In this document: positions 1 to 10,574 of the stretch, one piece after another
How the letters are laid out: every line of letters starts with the position of its first letter
Position numbering within the stretch: the first letter of the stretch is position 1
Assembly (NCBI GenBank): GCA_017354895.1
Contig: CP071493.1
Span: 6,634,001 to 6,698,000 of the forward strand
From: Podospora comata
Taxonomy: Eukaryota; Ascomycota; Sordariomycetes; Sordariales; Podosporaceae
DNA length: 64,000 nucleotides
Direction of reading: 5' to 3'
Translations under genes and position numbers: made by a program
Notes under the pieces: model-generated
Database searches by the model: none
Told to the model about the DNA's origin: nothing
What the model saw: only the letters and a program-made list of their open reading frames with translations

Positions 1-1562
1 AGTTCCAGAAAACCCAGAGATCTCGTCGCTGCTGCGACATGATATGACACTTTGCTGGGTGACTATCAGCTTGGCAAGGCTCCAAGGCTGTACTCACCTC
101 GTGCCAGGATATCTCGCCATATAAAATTGCGCTGCCATCTTGTGAGATGGCCGGTGATATAGCGGGAATTGGCCAACTGACCGGAGGCAGATGTCGAAGC
201 CATTCTGGGCCAAGCTCACTGGGACAGGGTCCTCAACAGTGCCCAATTGAGACAGGTAAAGACGGCACGAGGTGTGGATTTCCGGAGCTCTCCCATCTGA
301 AACAGATATCGCCAACACCGAAGGACCCCGCTTCACCGAGTCCTGATCTTGGGTCTGTTCAGGCCTGGTCTTCATGGTCTGTAGATACTGTAGAGCAAGA
401 GAGAATAAAGTATGTTGTTCGACTCATTGGCTGTCCGGCCACCCGTCTTGCTTGGTACGTCGTGTATCATTGCATGGGACAAATCAGGCTTTATGGTGGT
501 AGCAGGGCACTGAATCTGGAGCTGCAACACCGCTACACCCTGCCATCCATCCATCCATCCCCATCTGACTTGAACATGTCCTTTCTCACCGCGCAGCCGG
601 ACTGAAGCAGGAGGGAGGTTGGCGGGTGCAGGAAAGAGACGTCTGTAGGCCGGGCTGTATGCCGGGCTGTAGGCTCCAAGCTGGAGGCAGGGATCAGACG
701 CTCACCAGCCCGAGTGTCACCTCGATGATTGTACAGTATTCCGAACATGCCAACAGGTTGTATGGAGATGACAACGGCATCGGGCTCTCGTCTCTCGCCC
801 GGCCACCGGAAGGTAATCTCAATTCATCGTCCGCGTCTGTCCCGGCTGCTCTGCTGCCCTGGTGCCCTGGTGCCCTGGTGCCCTGCTGCCCTGGTGCCCT
901 GGTGCCCTGGTGCCCTGCTGCCCTGGATGTCAACTACTGATCTCTCAACGATGGAGCTGGCGCACGTCCTACTCTGGGCAGCCCCACTTTCTTGCTCCTG
1001 TGCTCCCTGAACAGAAGGGAAGGGGGGGAGGGGGGTTCCCTGGCTCAGGCGCATGCACCTCATGTAACAACCAAGACTTGTTACATCTACAAAGCAAACC
1101 GCGCGCGCCCATCCGGGCGTCCCATCCAGTCCCTCTCTTGTCTTGCCCCCATCTTCTTGCCTTCTTCCAGTCCTGTTTCGACGTCTACTGTACGTCTCGG
1201 ATTCTTCCAGCCTCGCCAGAGCGAGAGGCCAAACAAACCCCAGGAAACACGCCATCCTTTGAGCCAGGGCAGGCTGGTTTCTGCTGGGCCCATTTGTGTG
1301 GCTGTTCAACTCCATTTCTTTCAGTTCAGCTTTTTCCTTTCCTTCCCTCCCCCGTTTCCGAGTTATTCCCAACCGACAGCCGGCTGCTCTCGCCCCGTGT
1401 CTTGACTTGATTGCTGTCCCATAACCCCCGAGAACCTCACCGCGGCACATCACTCCTGGACCACCCAGCATTGGAACGGCATGGCACCCGCAATATCCGC
1501 ATAGCAACACTCTTGCCGTCGACCCTCGGTGGGCTACTGCCCCATAGCCCACTCCTGGCACC
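1..1562. other. Upstream non-coding region with GC-rich minisatellite
   Basis: I recognise no gene here. The open frames on both strands are short, overlap each other and resemble no family. The stretch from about 1080 to 1562 is rich in C and T (runs such as ctttccttccctccccc) and ends at the ATG of the next gene, so it is probably that gene's promoter and 5' leader. It contains the 8-bp minisatellite listed separately. Confidence 0.5.
856..927. repeat. 8-bp minisatellite, nine units, with higher-order order
   Basis: Nine head-to-tail 8-mers of the form GCCCTGGT or GCCCTGCT. Three GGT units followed by one CT unit make a 32-bp block, and this block occurs twice in perfect register before a final GCCCTGGA. 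Such a nested pattern suggests duplication of the 32-bp block after the 8-mer had already expanded. Confidence 0.9.
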
Positions 1563-4500
1563 ATGGGAAACGCCCAGTCCACTGAGACAGCCCGGAGGTA
1601 TTCCCAGAAGCTGTCCAAGCCAAAAACCAACAATCATGCCACAGCCGGTCTGTTGAGCCCCAGCGGCTCCTCAAATAACCCCAAGAGATACTCCAACCGC
1701 CCACTGCCAGATCCTCCATTGTCTTCTCCCTCGCCAGTCTCTACCCCAACCTCATCCGTTTTTGACCAGGCCGACACTGCCCAGACACGCAACGGCCGCA
1801 GTGCCTCGTTCACATCAGTCCCCGCTCTGCAGCAGGAATCCAAACGAAGAAGCCTGTTCCGCGTGAGGTCAAGCCAAGTTGTGCCTGACGCTGACCGTCG
1901 GGATAGTATTGGGTCGGGATCGAGGATGGTGGATCTGATGAACAGGGCCAACTCGTTGACGTATGAGTCGGCAGTCGCATACTATGGGCCGCCTGAGCCC
2001 GAGGAGTACGTTCTGTGTCTGTGGCATTGCTGGGTCTTGAAAGTCTTGCTAACATCTGTCTGCACAGGTGGTCATGCGAACCTAGAACCCGGACATCTTG
2101 GAACTATAACTTGACGTCATATGAGGCTAAGCGTTTGTTGAATCTCGTCGAAGAACCAGGGCTTGAACATGCGACGACCATGTCAGAGAATCGGATGACG
2201 GTCGTCACCGAGACCACGTGGAAGAGCTCCAATCCGACGAACCCTCCGAGCGCCTCGGTCACCCGTGCCAACTCGGAAGTCTCGCTCTATATGCCTGTTC
2301 GACGAAGATCCATCATCCAAACGCCAGGCGTTGCTACCCGAGCAAATTCGATGCGCAGCGTTCCCGGACAACCGAGATTCAATCCACGATATAGTCACCC
2401 TCCTACTCCAAGTCTGTCCAGGCAACCGTCTTTCGACTCGTACCGAGATGGAATCGTTTCTATGCCGCCTCGGATTGATGGTATCGAGTCGATTCCCAGA
2501 GCGGTAACGCCGCGCGAGGAAGATTATCAGTCAATTGGCGGTTATAAGTTGGGTTCTTTGCGTATCACGAACGGGCCCGCCAGCCCTTCGAGTCCAGAGG
2601 TGGAGAGAAAAGGTGGAAGTCGGTTCAAGTTGGGGGGAGATGATGACTACTTTGCCAACACAGCAGCTTCAGACCAGAGCAGCACGACAAATCCCACTAC
2701 CGCTGCACTACCACCTACACAACAGCCAGATGTTGCGGGGCTCAGTCACACCACCACCACCGTTGTAAGCCAGCAGACAAGCGTTGTCTCTAACGGCGTC
2801 TCTGTCACGAGCACTCGACAATACTTGAAGGAGGTCAACATCAGCCCGCTCTCTATCCGTCTATCTCCTCCGACAAGCCCGCGACTGCAGACCACATCCA
2901 AGCATACCGCCCAGGAGGATTCACTGTTCGAGGATGATGTTCTGTCGGAGATTGCAGCTGCCGAAATTCTGGATGTTCGTCTGGATCCCAGTGCAAAGCC
3001 ATCTCAAGTCACTCCGACCAAGGCTCTGTCCAGAAGCGACAGCGGATTCATCTCGACGACGAGCCCCTCCCCCGAATCCCTGCACAAGCCATTGACAAAA
3101 GCCGATTCCGGCTATAGCTCAAATGTTTCTCTCCGCTCCTTCAAGGCGAAGGATCAACCTTCTAAGAAGGGGAGCATGCGCTCGCTTGAGGGCCGGTCGG
3201 AAGCAAACCGCCGGAGCAGCTCAGTCAGATCCGATGAGCGGGAGCAGATTACGCCCGCCTATGTCATAGCACCACCGAGAGAAGCACCGCCACCTCCAGT
3301 ACCTCCGAAAGATGCTCGCCGCGAGAGCCCGGGTCCGTCGCCCAACCCAAGGTCTGCCAGACAATCGAGTCGCTCCGCCAGCAACCTAGCTCCGGAGAGT
3401 AGCCTCAGCAGAGCGGGAAACTCTAGGGCGCCGCTTTCTCTGACTCCAATCAAGAACCTCCGATCTCGTGATCGCGGACCAGCGTCTCCCGAATCTGTTC
3501 CCACTCCTGTCAGTGTCAAATCGTCAAGGTCTGACAACTCTACCTTGAGCATTGGGACCAAGCCTCAGAAGCCCAACAGACTCCAGAGACTCCTAAGCAG
3601 TGCTCGTCGCTCTGCAGCTGGCCCACTGGAAGCCCATGCGACACATGCTGTTGAGCAGAACGCCATTCCGTCGGTACCGAGAGAGGTGGAAAGCAAGCTT
3701 CAAGAGCACAATGGCAGGTTTCCCATAACGACCAAGAGGCTGGCACTGAGGCCTCGAGCCAGTTTGGATACTCTGAAGACCATTTTCAGTGTTGGAAGCA
3801 TGGAGGCTAGTCTCGATGCCCTTCACACGGCTCAGAAGCCTCCTGCTACTGCTGAATCAGGAGCAGAGCACAGCGCAAAGGAGAGTTCGTGGAGGCAAAC
3901 CATGCATTCTGTGCCCACGCACATTGCGCACGTCGCCTCGCAAGTTATGCCGAAGAAGCCCATCGTGCGGAAGCCTGTAGCAGCTCGGCAGAGTTTTGAG
4001 AACCGAAGGAGCGTGGATGGCAGGCCACGGCTTGTTTCTGAATTTGCCAACAGCTCGCCTAGGCACTCTCACGAAGCGACACTTGATGCTCTGGTGGGTG
4101 GTCGTGCAGTCATCTACTCGCCCCCAGACGAGGACCAGGAGGATACGAGGTATGCCATCGCGCACACCGAACTGCTTGCTTCGCTTCCCTCACCCTTGCT
4201 TCCTAGCCCACTCGCCAAGGCGATGTCCATGAGCAGCAAGACCAACACACCACCTCCGGTTAGTATGGCGACGAGGCGCCAGATGTCCCTCCGCGTGCCA
4301 CCGCCCTTACGATCACAGTCATCCAACTCGAGTCTTCACCGCACGGCCAGCCGCGAGAGCATTCAGAGCTATCCTGCTGCTCAATCCCTCTCGAGGAAGC
4401 CCAGCAGGGAGAGTATTCGCAGCTACCCATCATACCAGCAAGGAATGATTCCGGACGCGGCTCTGCCCTCTGCTGCACCCACAATGGATCCCCGCCGCCT

Positions 4501-5053
4501 TTCAGCATTCCGTCAGTCGAGCAACAGGCCCCCCGCCTGGGAAGTTCAGTCTGAGTACGGCGGACTTTCCCGCCAGCCTTCATACACATCGATGAATGGT
4601 GGCAGCAGGCGGGGCTCACTCAGCTCAGTCCAGGAGCACGAAGAGGATGTCATCAAGCGCCCTAGCAGTGCTCAGCCATGGCAGATGCGGTCAAGTCAGC
4701 AGCAGCAGCCCTTGAGGCACCGGGCCAGTCACGATGAGTGGAACCAGTTCGCAAGACGGCCACAAGCTGGACATCCTCCCTCCATGTCCAACGGCTACAC
4801 AGCAACCTCCAAGCCAGTGTATGAACCGCGGTATGCGCAACAGCAACACACCCCGGCCAGCACCTGGAGCCGGAGTCAGCTTGATGCCTCGGCTGGGCAG
4901 TGGTACCAAGATGCATCTTACCCCCAGGTGCCACGAGGACATTATCGCAAGCGCAGCATGAGCTTGCAAAACTCGTATGGACCAAAACCTCCCTATCGAG
5001 TGTTGCATAGCTACAACTCGCCCGCCTATCGCAACGCCCCTATTTGGGGATGA
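1563..5053 (+). CDS. Ser-rich low-complexity protein, predicted N-myristoylated
   Basis: Two exons, 1563-2005 and 2068-5053, give 1142 residues. The 62-bp intron has donor GTACGT, branch TGCTAAC and acceptor CACAG, and the phase is kept. The protein begins MGNAQSTE, which fits the N-myristoyltransferase consensus (Gly2, Ser6), so membrane tethering is inferred. I see no catalytic fold. The chain is almost wholly Ser/Pro/Arg-rich with many basophilic-kinase sites (RRRS, RANS, RQPS, RKPS, RRGS). A short internal duplication, SRESIQSYP and SRESIRSYP, lies near residues 909 and 927. The C-terminal HYRKRS (from residue 1106) matches the HxRxxS consensus of NDR/COT1-type kinases. I do not recognise a named family. 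A membrane-bound phospho-regulated scaffold is an inference only. The ATG is the first in its frame and sits in a good context (caccATGG). Confidence 0.85.
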
Positions 5054-5063
5054 TGTGAGCGGG

Positions 5064-5089
5064 CACACACACACACACACACACACACA
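5064..5089. repeat. (CA)n microsatellite
   Basis: About thirteen CA dinucleotides begin roughly 10 bp after the stop codon of the Ser-rich protein, so they should lie in its 3' UTR. Confidence 0.95.
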
Positions 5090-5474
5090 AACGCATGATT
5101 ATTTCCTAGCGTTGTCGTTTTTTATCATGATATCCCGCATAGACGGCGCTTCCTTCTTTTTTTCGACTGACGAATGTCGCAGTCGTCATTATGAACATCC
5201 ACATCACACATCGCTATCCGCGAACTTTTCCGTCAGGCATTTCCTTGCAACTTGTTAACTTCTAATACCGGCTTGAATAAGGCTGTGTAGGAATTATTGT
5301 ACATTTACCATGGAAACATATTTGCACATTTTACGGATTTTTATTTTTGTTGGGAGTGGCGCTTTTGTTTTATTTTGTTTTAAGGGGTAGGGCAGGAGAG
5401 AAAGCATACATTTATACCCAGTTGGAGGTTGGAATAGGGGAGAGTTTGGTTCACAAAGGGAGGGACGGACGTTG

Positions 5475-5503
5475 TTTTTTTTTTTTTTTTTTTTTTTTTT
5501 TTT
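5475..5503. repeat. Poly-T tract of 29 bases
   Basis: Uninterrupted T run. It could be the poly-A remnant of a retroposed sequence on the other strand, but no target-site duplication or element body is visible, so simple slippage is the plain reading. Confidence 0.9.
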
Positions 5504-8039
5504 GAAATATTGAAGGGGATTTCTGGATGGAGGTGGTTTGGTCTGGCCCAGTAGTGTGGTGGTGATTGAGGGAGAGGGGGAGGGGGACTTGGCTTGTATT
5601 ATTTATATACATATTCGTGTACCCTCCAACCTCCGTATATGCGTGGGGTTGTCGAGGGGTAGAATAAGAGACATTTTGAGATGTGGTCACTTTGTTCTTT
5701 GCCTTTGTTCTGCTTCTGTGTTTGTGGTGAGAGTGGGGGATGCTTAGGGGTAGCCAGTTGCAAAGATGACTTGCCCAATGGGCGCGGGTTACCAAGTTTT
5801 CGGGTCAGCGTGTTGCTTATGCGGTGATGGTGGTGTGTGGGTGGGTGTTCCAAATTGGGGAGAGTTCCTGCATGTTTGTTTCCAGATGTGGTGTGTATAG
5901 GTGGTGAGCAACGTTCTTTCGGTGTCTCCGGTGTCAGGGGTGACTGGCGTACGGGATGAAGGGGGGGGACGAGGGATGGGAAAGTTGAGCGAAAGAACGT
6001 ACGGAAGAGAGAGCTAGATGGAGAACTATGATAGAGTGAGATTGCTGAACCCACTGTCGCCATTACTTACCACCTGTCACCAGGTATATCATTTGTGGGA
6101 GACTTGTGTCATGTTTCTCTCGTCGGTTTCAAAGCGGCCCGCCGGCGTATCCCGGCGAGAAGATGGCAACAGTCACATATCCAGACAGAGGTCAGTACGC
6201 CGTCCGTTCCGGAAATCCAAGTTTGGGTTTTGTGGTTGAGTCAAATGTCAGGGTCGTGGTGGGGGAGCGGAGGGTTTGGTACCTGACTACCCTGAATATG
6301 CGTTAGAGTGGAGAACCTGTATGTAGGTGAGGCTGCTCCGAGGCTGTGCTGCTTGTCTAAAGATTATCTTTGGGGTTGGGTTTGACAACAGACGTCATTA
6401 TCTCTTGTTTAAAGCTTCCCTCTCTACTCGAGATTCGACGGGTGACTAGGCGAACCCTTGCTGGAGTACACACCGGTAGATCTGAGTAGATATTAGACGG
6501 AGTGTTCAGTTGTGACATGTGTCACCGGGGAGGGAAGTGGCATGCCGCTGCAGATGCTCGAGGGTCTGAGGTTCGGAAGGCCCTGCAGATATACATCGAA
6601 GATCGGATGGGTTCACAGGTCACCGCAAGGTCCGGCCGTGATGGCGGCCGCGGGGCGTTCCTTTCGGCTTTTGTTGTTGATCGTTAACTGCGGGAGGGCG
6701 GTGCGTGCCTCGTTCCTTTTCGTCCTCTTTGCGGGGGAGCTACCTACAGCTGCGCTACTGTATGGTACTTTCTTGGGTGGTATTCGCTTGTGTAGCCAGC
6801 CGTGGGAATCTTTGGGTAACAAGAATCAACAGGTTCGAGGATAATATTCCTCAGGCATTTCCAACCCAGTTGTGAGATGTCAAAATGATGGAGACACGGT
6901 GGATTCTGCGGAAAAGAACGTGAAGGCAATTGATGCAAGGCCCAGCCGGACAGGACCGAAGCTGCTGCGTTGCTGTTGTGTGGTTGGGTCCTGCGTGGTG
7001 TCTGCTGTGCCTCAAAACTGAGGAGGCTGTGCGTATGCGGACTGGGCCGAGTTGGCGACTTGAACCACATACTCTGTGCGGGTAGTCATTCGCCGCGGGG
7101 GTGATTGCTACAGCAGGAGTTTGGCAAGTCAATGTGCTGGATTGGGTATGGAGAAGTCCATTGGTTTGGTCAAGCATGTTGGCCTTGTTTCTGCCCAAGG
7201 CGACCACGGCGACGACTGCGATGCTGATTTGATGATGTGTTTTGCTTGAACTAGCCCCGTGGTCCATCTGGAGAAAAAGTCAGCAAACGAATGCCCAAAA
7301 GGGGACGCTGCTGTGTGTTGGAGAAACAACCAGTTTGTTGCACAGCCATGATCGCTGTTACGCTGGGCTGGGGACCTAGGCCTTGTTCTCCAGGGATGGA
7401 TTCGGTACGCAGCTCTCTTGATGCTGCTTTGGGGCCATCTCCGTATGACTTGAACCAAACGTGATTGCCTGAGAATTGGCGGCTTTGGGCAGACGAGCGA
7501 TCGATTACAAAGCGAGATGGCTTTGTGTCAAGCCGTTGTGTGGTTTAGGCCCTGAACCGTATCTTCGGGCCACTTGTGGTGGTGGTCGTTGGACAGGGAT
7601 CAGCGGAGGGCGGGGCATTCCTCGTGCATCCATTGGCGGCAGCGAACTCTTGGTGCGGGACAAGGCTCCGCTTGGTCTTCGGTACTGCTGACATCCCTGG
7701 CCCCGTTTTGCTTATGCTCTACCACCCTTCCCCAAAAGAAAGCCGCCGCCTCGTCCTTATTTTTCTTCATGGCTCGAGCCTCTCACTCATACCTCGTCTT
7801 CCCTCCATCCCAACCCTCGCTGTACATGCCCGTATATCGTTGACTACGTCTACAAACTCTGCGGCTGGGCTAGCTTTGGCTTGCCGCACTCCCCCAGCCT
7901 CACAGACGAGCCAATGTGTCGATAGCCATAGGCCCCCATCCAACACGAACCGTGACTGCAGGGAACCTTTGACCGCGAGTCCCAGAAGCTTGTGGATTTT
8001 CAGACGGCGGGTTTTGCCAGTTGGCAATCGCCAGGCAAA

Positions 8040-10574
8040 ATGTTTTGCTTAACGGTATGTCTGTGTCGTTCTTGTTCTTGGTAAGCCGTTGGGAAATACT
8101 ACCAGGCAGGAGGCTAATGCATGGCGTGGGATTGCAGTTCGGGCGAGAAGAGCCGGCCAAGAAAAAGGGCAAGGGGAACTTTATTCGCAGAATGACAACC
8201 CTTCGACGCGGAGCTCCAAGTCAGGGGAGATCGGCCATGCTCCAAGCTGCCCTTATGTCGGCTGGGATGGGTGGAAATATACGCCCACATTTTACCTGCC
8301 ATGACTCCATCAGAAGACACATCCTCTACGTCTACAACATCGCACGAGGGTCCGAAAAGACACTAAGAAGAGCAAAGTTCGAGGCCTTTCTCAAGGGAAC
8401 ACAAGGCGCCTTATGGGTGGAGCCGTTGACCCAAGAGTCGTACTCTTTCCAAGACTTCTTTTGGGTATGGAGTCAAAATGAGTCCGCGTGGTCTGCCGTG
8501 AGGAGGCATGAGGAATTAGACGCCTCAAAACCGATCAGCAACTACTTCATTAGCAGCAGCCATAACACATATCTGGATGGTAATCAGCTCTCGTCCAACA
8601 GCACGGCTGATGCCTATCGCGAGGTTCTCAGCAACGGTTGTCGTTGCATAGAGATTGACGTCTGGAACAATCCCAACTCCCGTAGCACCTCCCGAACACC
8701 CTCCAAATCGCCACAAATGGAACACCGGCGTCAGTTTTCATCAAACTCAATACCGCGAATTGCGGCTGAAAGGCTCGATGCCCTCATGAGCAGACACAGC
8801 CGTAGCCCTAGCGCCCCCCAAAGCGCCTTCTCATCGCTCGAATCCAAGCACAGCCGGAGTCCAAGTGCCGCCCAAACCACCTTTTCAACTCTAGAAACGC
8901 GAGAAAGCTCTACCACCCTCGATCCGCGAGACCTCGTCGGAAGCCGATCCCGGGCCTCCTCTCGCTCCAAGGAGGACAAATTCAACGGTGAGCCCGTCGT
9001 CCACCATCACGGCACCATGACCTCCATAATCAGCTTCCGCGAAGTCTGCATCGCCGTCCGCGAAACCGCGTTCCAAAGGAACCCCCTGCCCATCATTGTC
9101 TCTCTCGAAGTTGGCGCCGACAAGGAACACCAAGAGATGATGGTCCAAATCATGAAAGAAGAGTGGGACGGCTACCTCCTCGACAAGCCATTCGATCACA
9201 TCGACCACATTACACAACAACCAAGGCTCAACGAACTCTACAACAAAATCCTCATCAAAGTCAAGCGCATATCTGACAAGCAAGTCGAAGACGAGATTGA
9301 GCGCGGGAGGAAGCTCGGCATCAGCTCCATCAGAGCCAAACCGCCCATTACCAAGCCCCTGGCCGACCTGGCGATCTACACCCACAGCGAGCACTTTGAC
9401 GACCACCAGTCCCTCCACTCCCGCACCCCATCCCATATTTTCAGCCTCAGCGAAGACTGCTTCCACGCCTTGGCTCACGACGCTACCAAAATCCGAACTC
9501 TCCTCTCACACAACCGCGACTTCTTCATGAGGATATACCCCAAGGGTCTCCGCGTAGACAGCAGCAACCCCGACCCCTCTTTCCACTGGAGAAGGGGGGT
9601 CCAAATGGTAGCCATGAACTGGCAGTGCACCGACGAAGGGATGATGATCAACGACGCTATGTTTGCGAACACTCACGGCTGGGTGTTGAAGCCCCCAGGA
9701 CTGTTGAGTGACGAAAACATTGACGTGGAGGACATCCCCAGGCGAACATTGGATTTGCGAATTACCGTCCTGGCAGGGCAGGCAATTCCCTTACCGCGGG
9801 ACAGGAGGCAGTTAGGCGGGGTGGGGGTGATGGGGGATAGGAAATTCAGGCCGATGGTGAAGGTTGAGCTGCATGTGGAGAAGCAAAAGGGGGGGAATCA
9901 GGATTTGGTCAAGGAGACGGTGGTGGCGGAGACGGATAATCCCGATTGGGGGTATGACAGCAAGTCGTTGGACTTTTTTGAGGTGAAGGATGTGATTGAG
10001 GGGTTGAGTTTTGTGAGGTAGGCTTTTTCTTTCTTTCGGGGGAAACCGAAGGAGAGGAATTTTCCTCTGCGGCTTTCCGTCCTGGCCGGCCGGCCGTTGT
10101 CGTTTGCACATCACGGAAGCCGGGCGCGTTCGGAATTGTGCAGCGCAGAATGAGGCCAGAACAAAGTCCGGGAGAGGCTGGGCGGAGCGGGAACCGGCGA
10201 GATGAACGACAGACGGGGGGCATACGGAAGACGAGAAAAAAAAACAATTTTCTTGGCTTCTGACCGCCTCGCCGTCATGTCACGCAACGGACAACCGCCT
10301 CCCGCTCCGTTCCGGAAACCACACCGCTTCTCATCCCGCCCATCTGTGTCCTTTTATTACAAGCAGTGGCTAACAGCAGCACGCGTACAGATTCAAAGTA
10401 GAGGACAGCTCCTCCATCCGCGACAACCTCATGGCTTGGGCCTGTATCCGCCTTGACAGGCTGCAGACCGGGTACCGGTGTATTGACCTGCTGTCCAAGA
10501 CTCGTCGAAAGACGGAGCACGCGAAGTTGTTGGTCAAGGTTGAGAAGGTTTTTCGGGCTGAGACGCCTGCGTAA
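8040..10574 (+). CDS. Phosphoinositide-specific phospholipase C
   Basis: Hydrolyses PIP2 to IP3 and diacylglycerol at the membrane (family knowledge). Exons 8040-8054, 8138-10017 and 10391-10574 give 692 residues. The X domain starts near residue 133 with SSSHNTYL (catalytic His147) and CIEIDVW (Glu177, Asp179). The second catalytic His lies in HHHGTMTS (294-301). The Y domain runs from about SIRAKPPITKP to HGWVLKPP, and a C2 domain from about 541 to the C-terminus. No PH domain is seen; a short helical region precedes X. A Ser/Arg-rich insertion of about 105 residues splits X between DVWN and GEPVV and holds an 18-residue tandem duplication. The last intron (373 bp, branch GCTAAC) cuts the C2 domain; without splicing, a TAG follows at once. 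The 15-nt first exon (MFCLT) rests on splice signals only; the next in-frame ATG is at 8192. Confidence 0.93.
10018..10390 (+). other. Long phase-2 intron inside the PLC C2 domain
   Basis: Donor GTAGGC, branch GCTAAC about 16 bases before acceptor ACAG. Joining AG to A restores Arg and continues the C2 strand as FKVEDSS and later AWACIRLDRLQ, the usual end of PLC C2 domains. At 373 bp it is by far the longest intron I can place inside a coding region here. Its contents show no ORF of note. Confidence 0.85.

Larger units (their letters stand above)
5054..8039. other. 3-kb intergenic region
   Basis: No gene is recognised. It begins with a (CA)n tract just after the stop codon of the Ser-rich protein, followed by a T-rich stretch that is probably its 3' UTR, then a pure T tract at 5475-5503. 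On the minus strand, about 5600-6060 is CA/CT-rich like a fungal leader, and a donor-like ggtaagtaatgg lies near 6065, but no convincing coding exon follows. The last 400 bases (CT-rich) probably hold the PLC promoter and leader. Confidence 0.45.

Noticed and set aside
824-1633. 269-codon minus-strand frame upstream of the Ser-rich gene
   Set aside because: Overlaps the minisatellite and the start of the plus-strand gene; composition follows the repeat and no family is recognisable.
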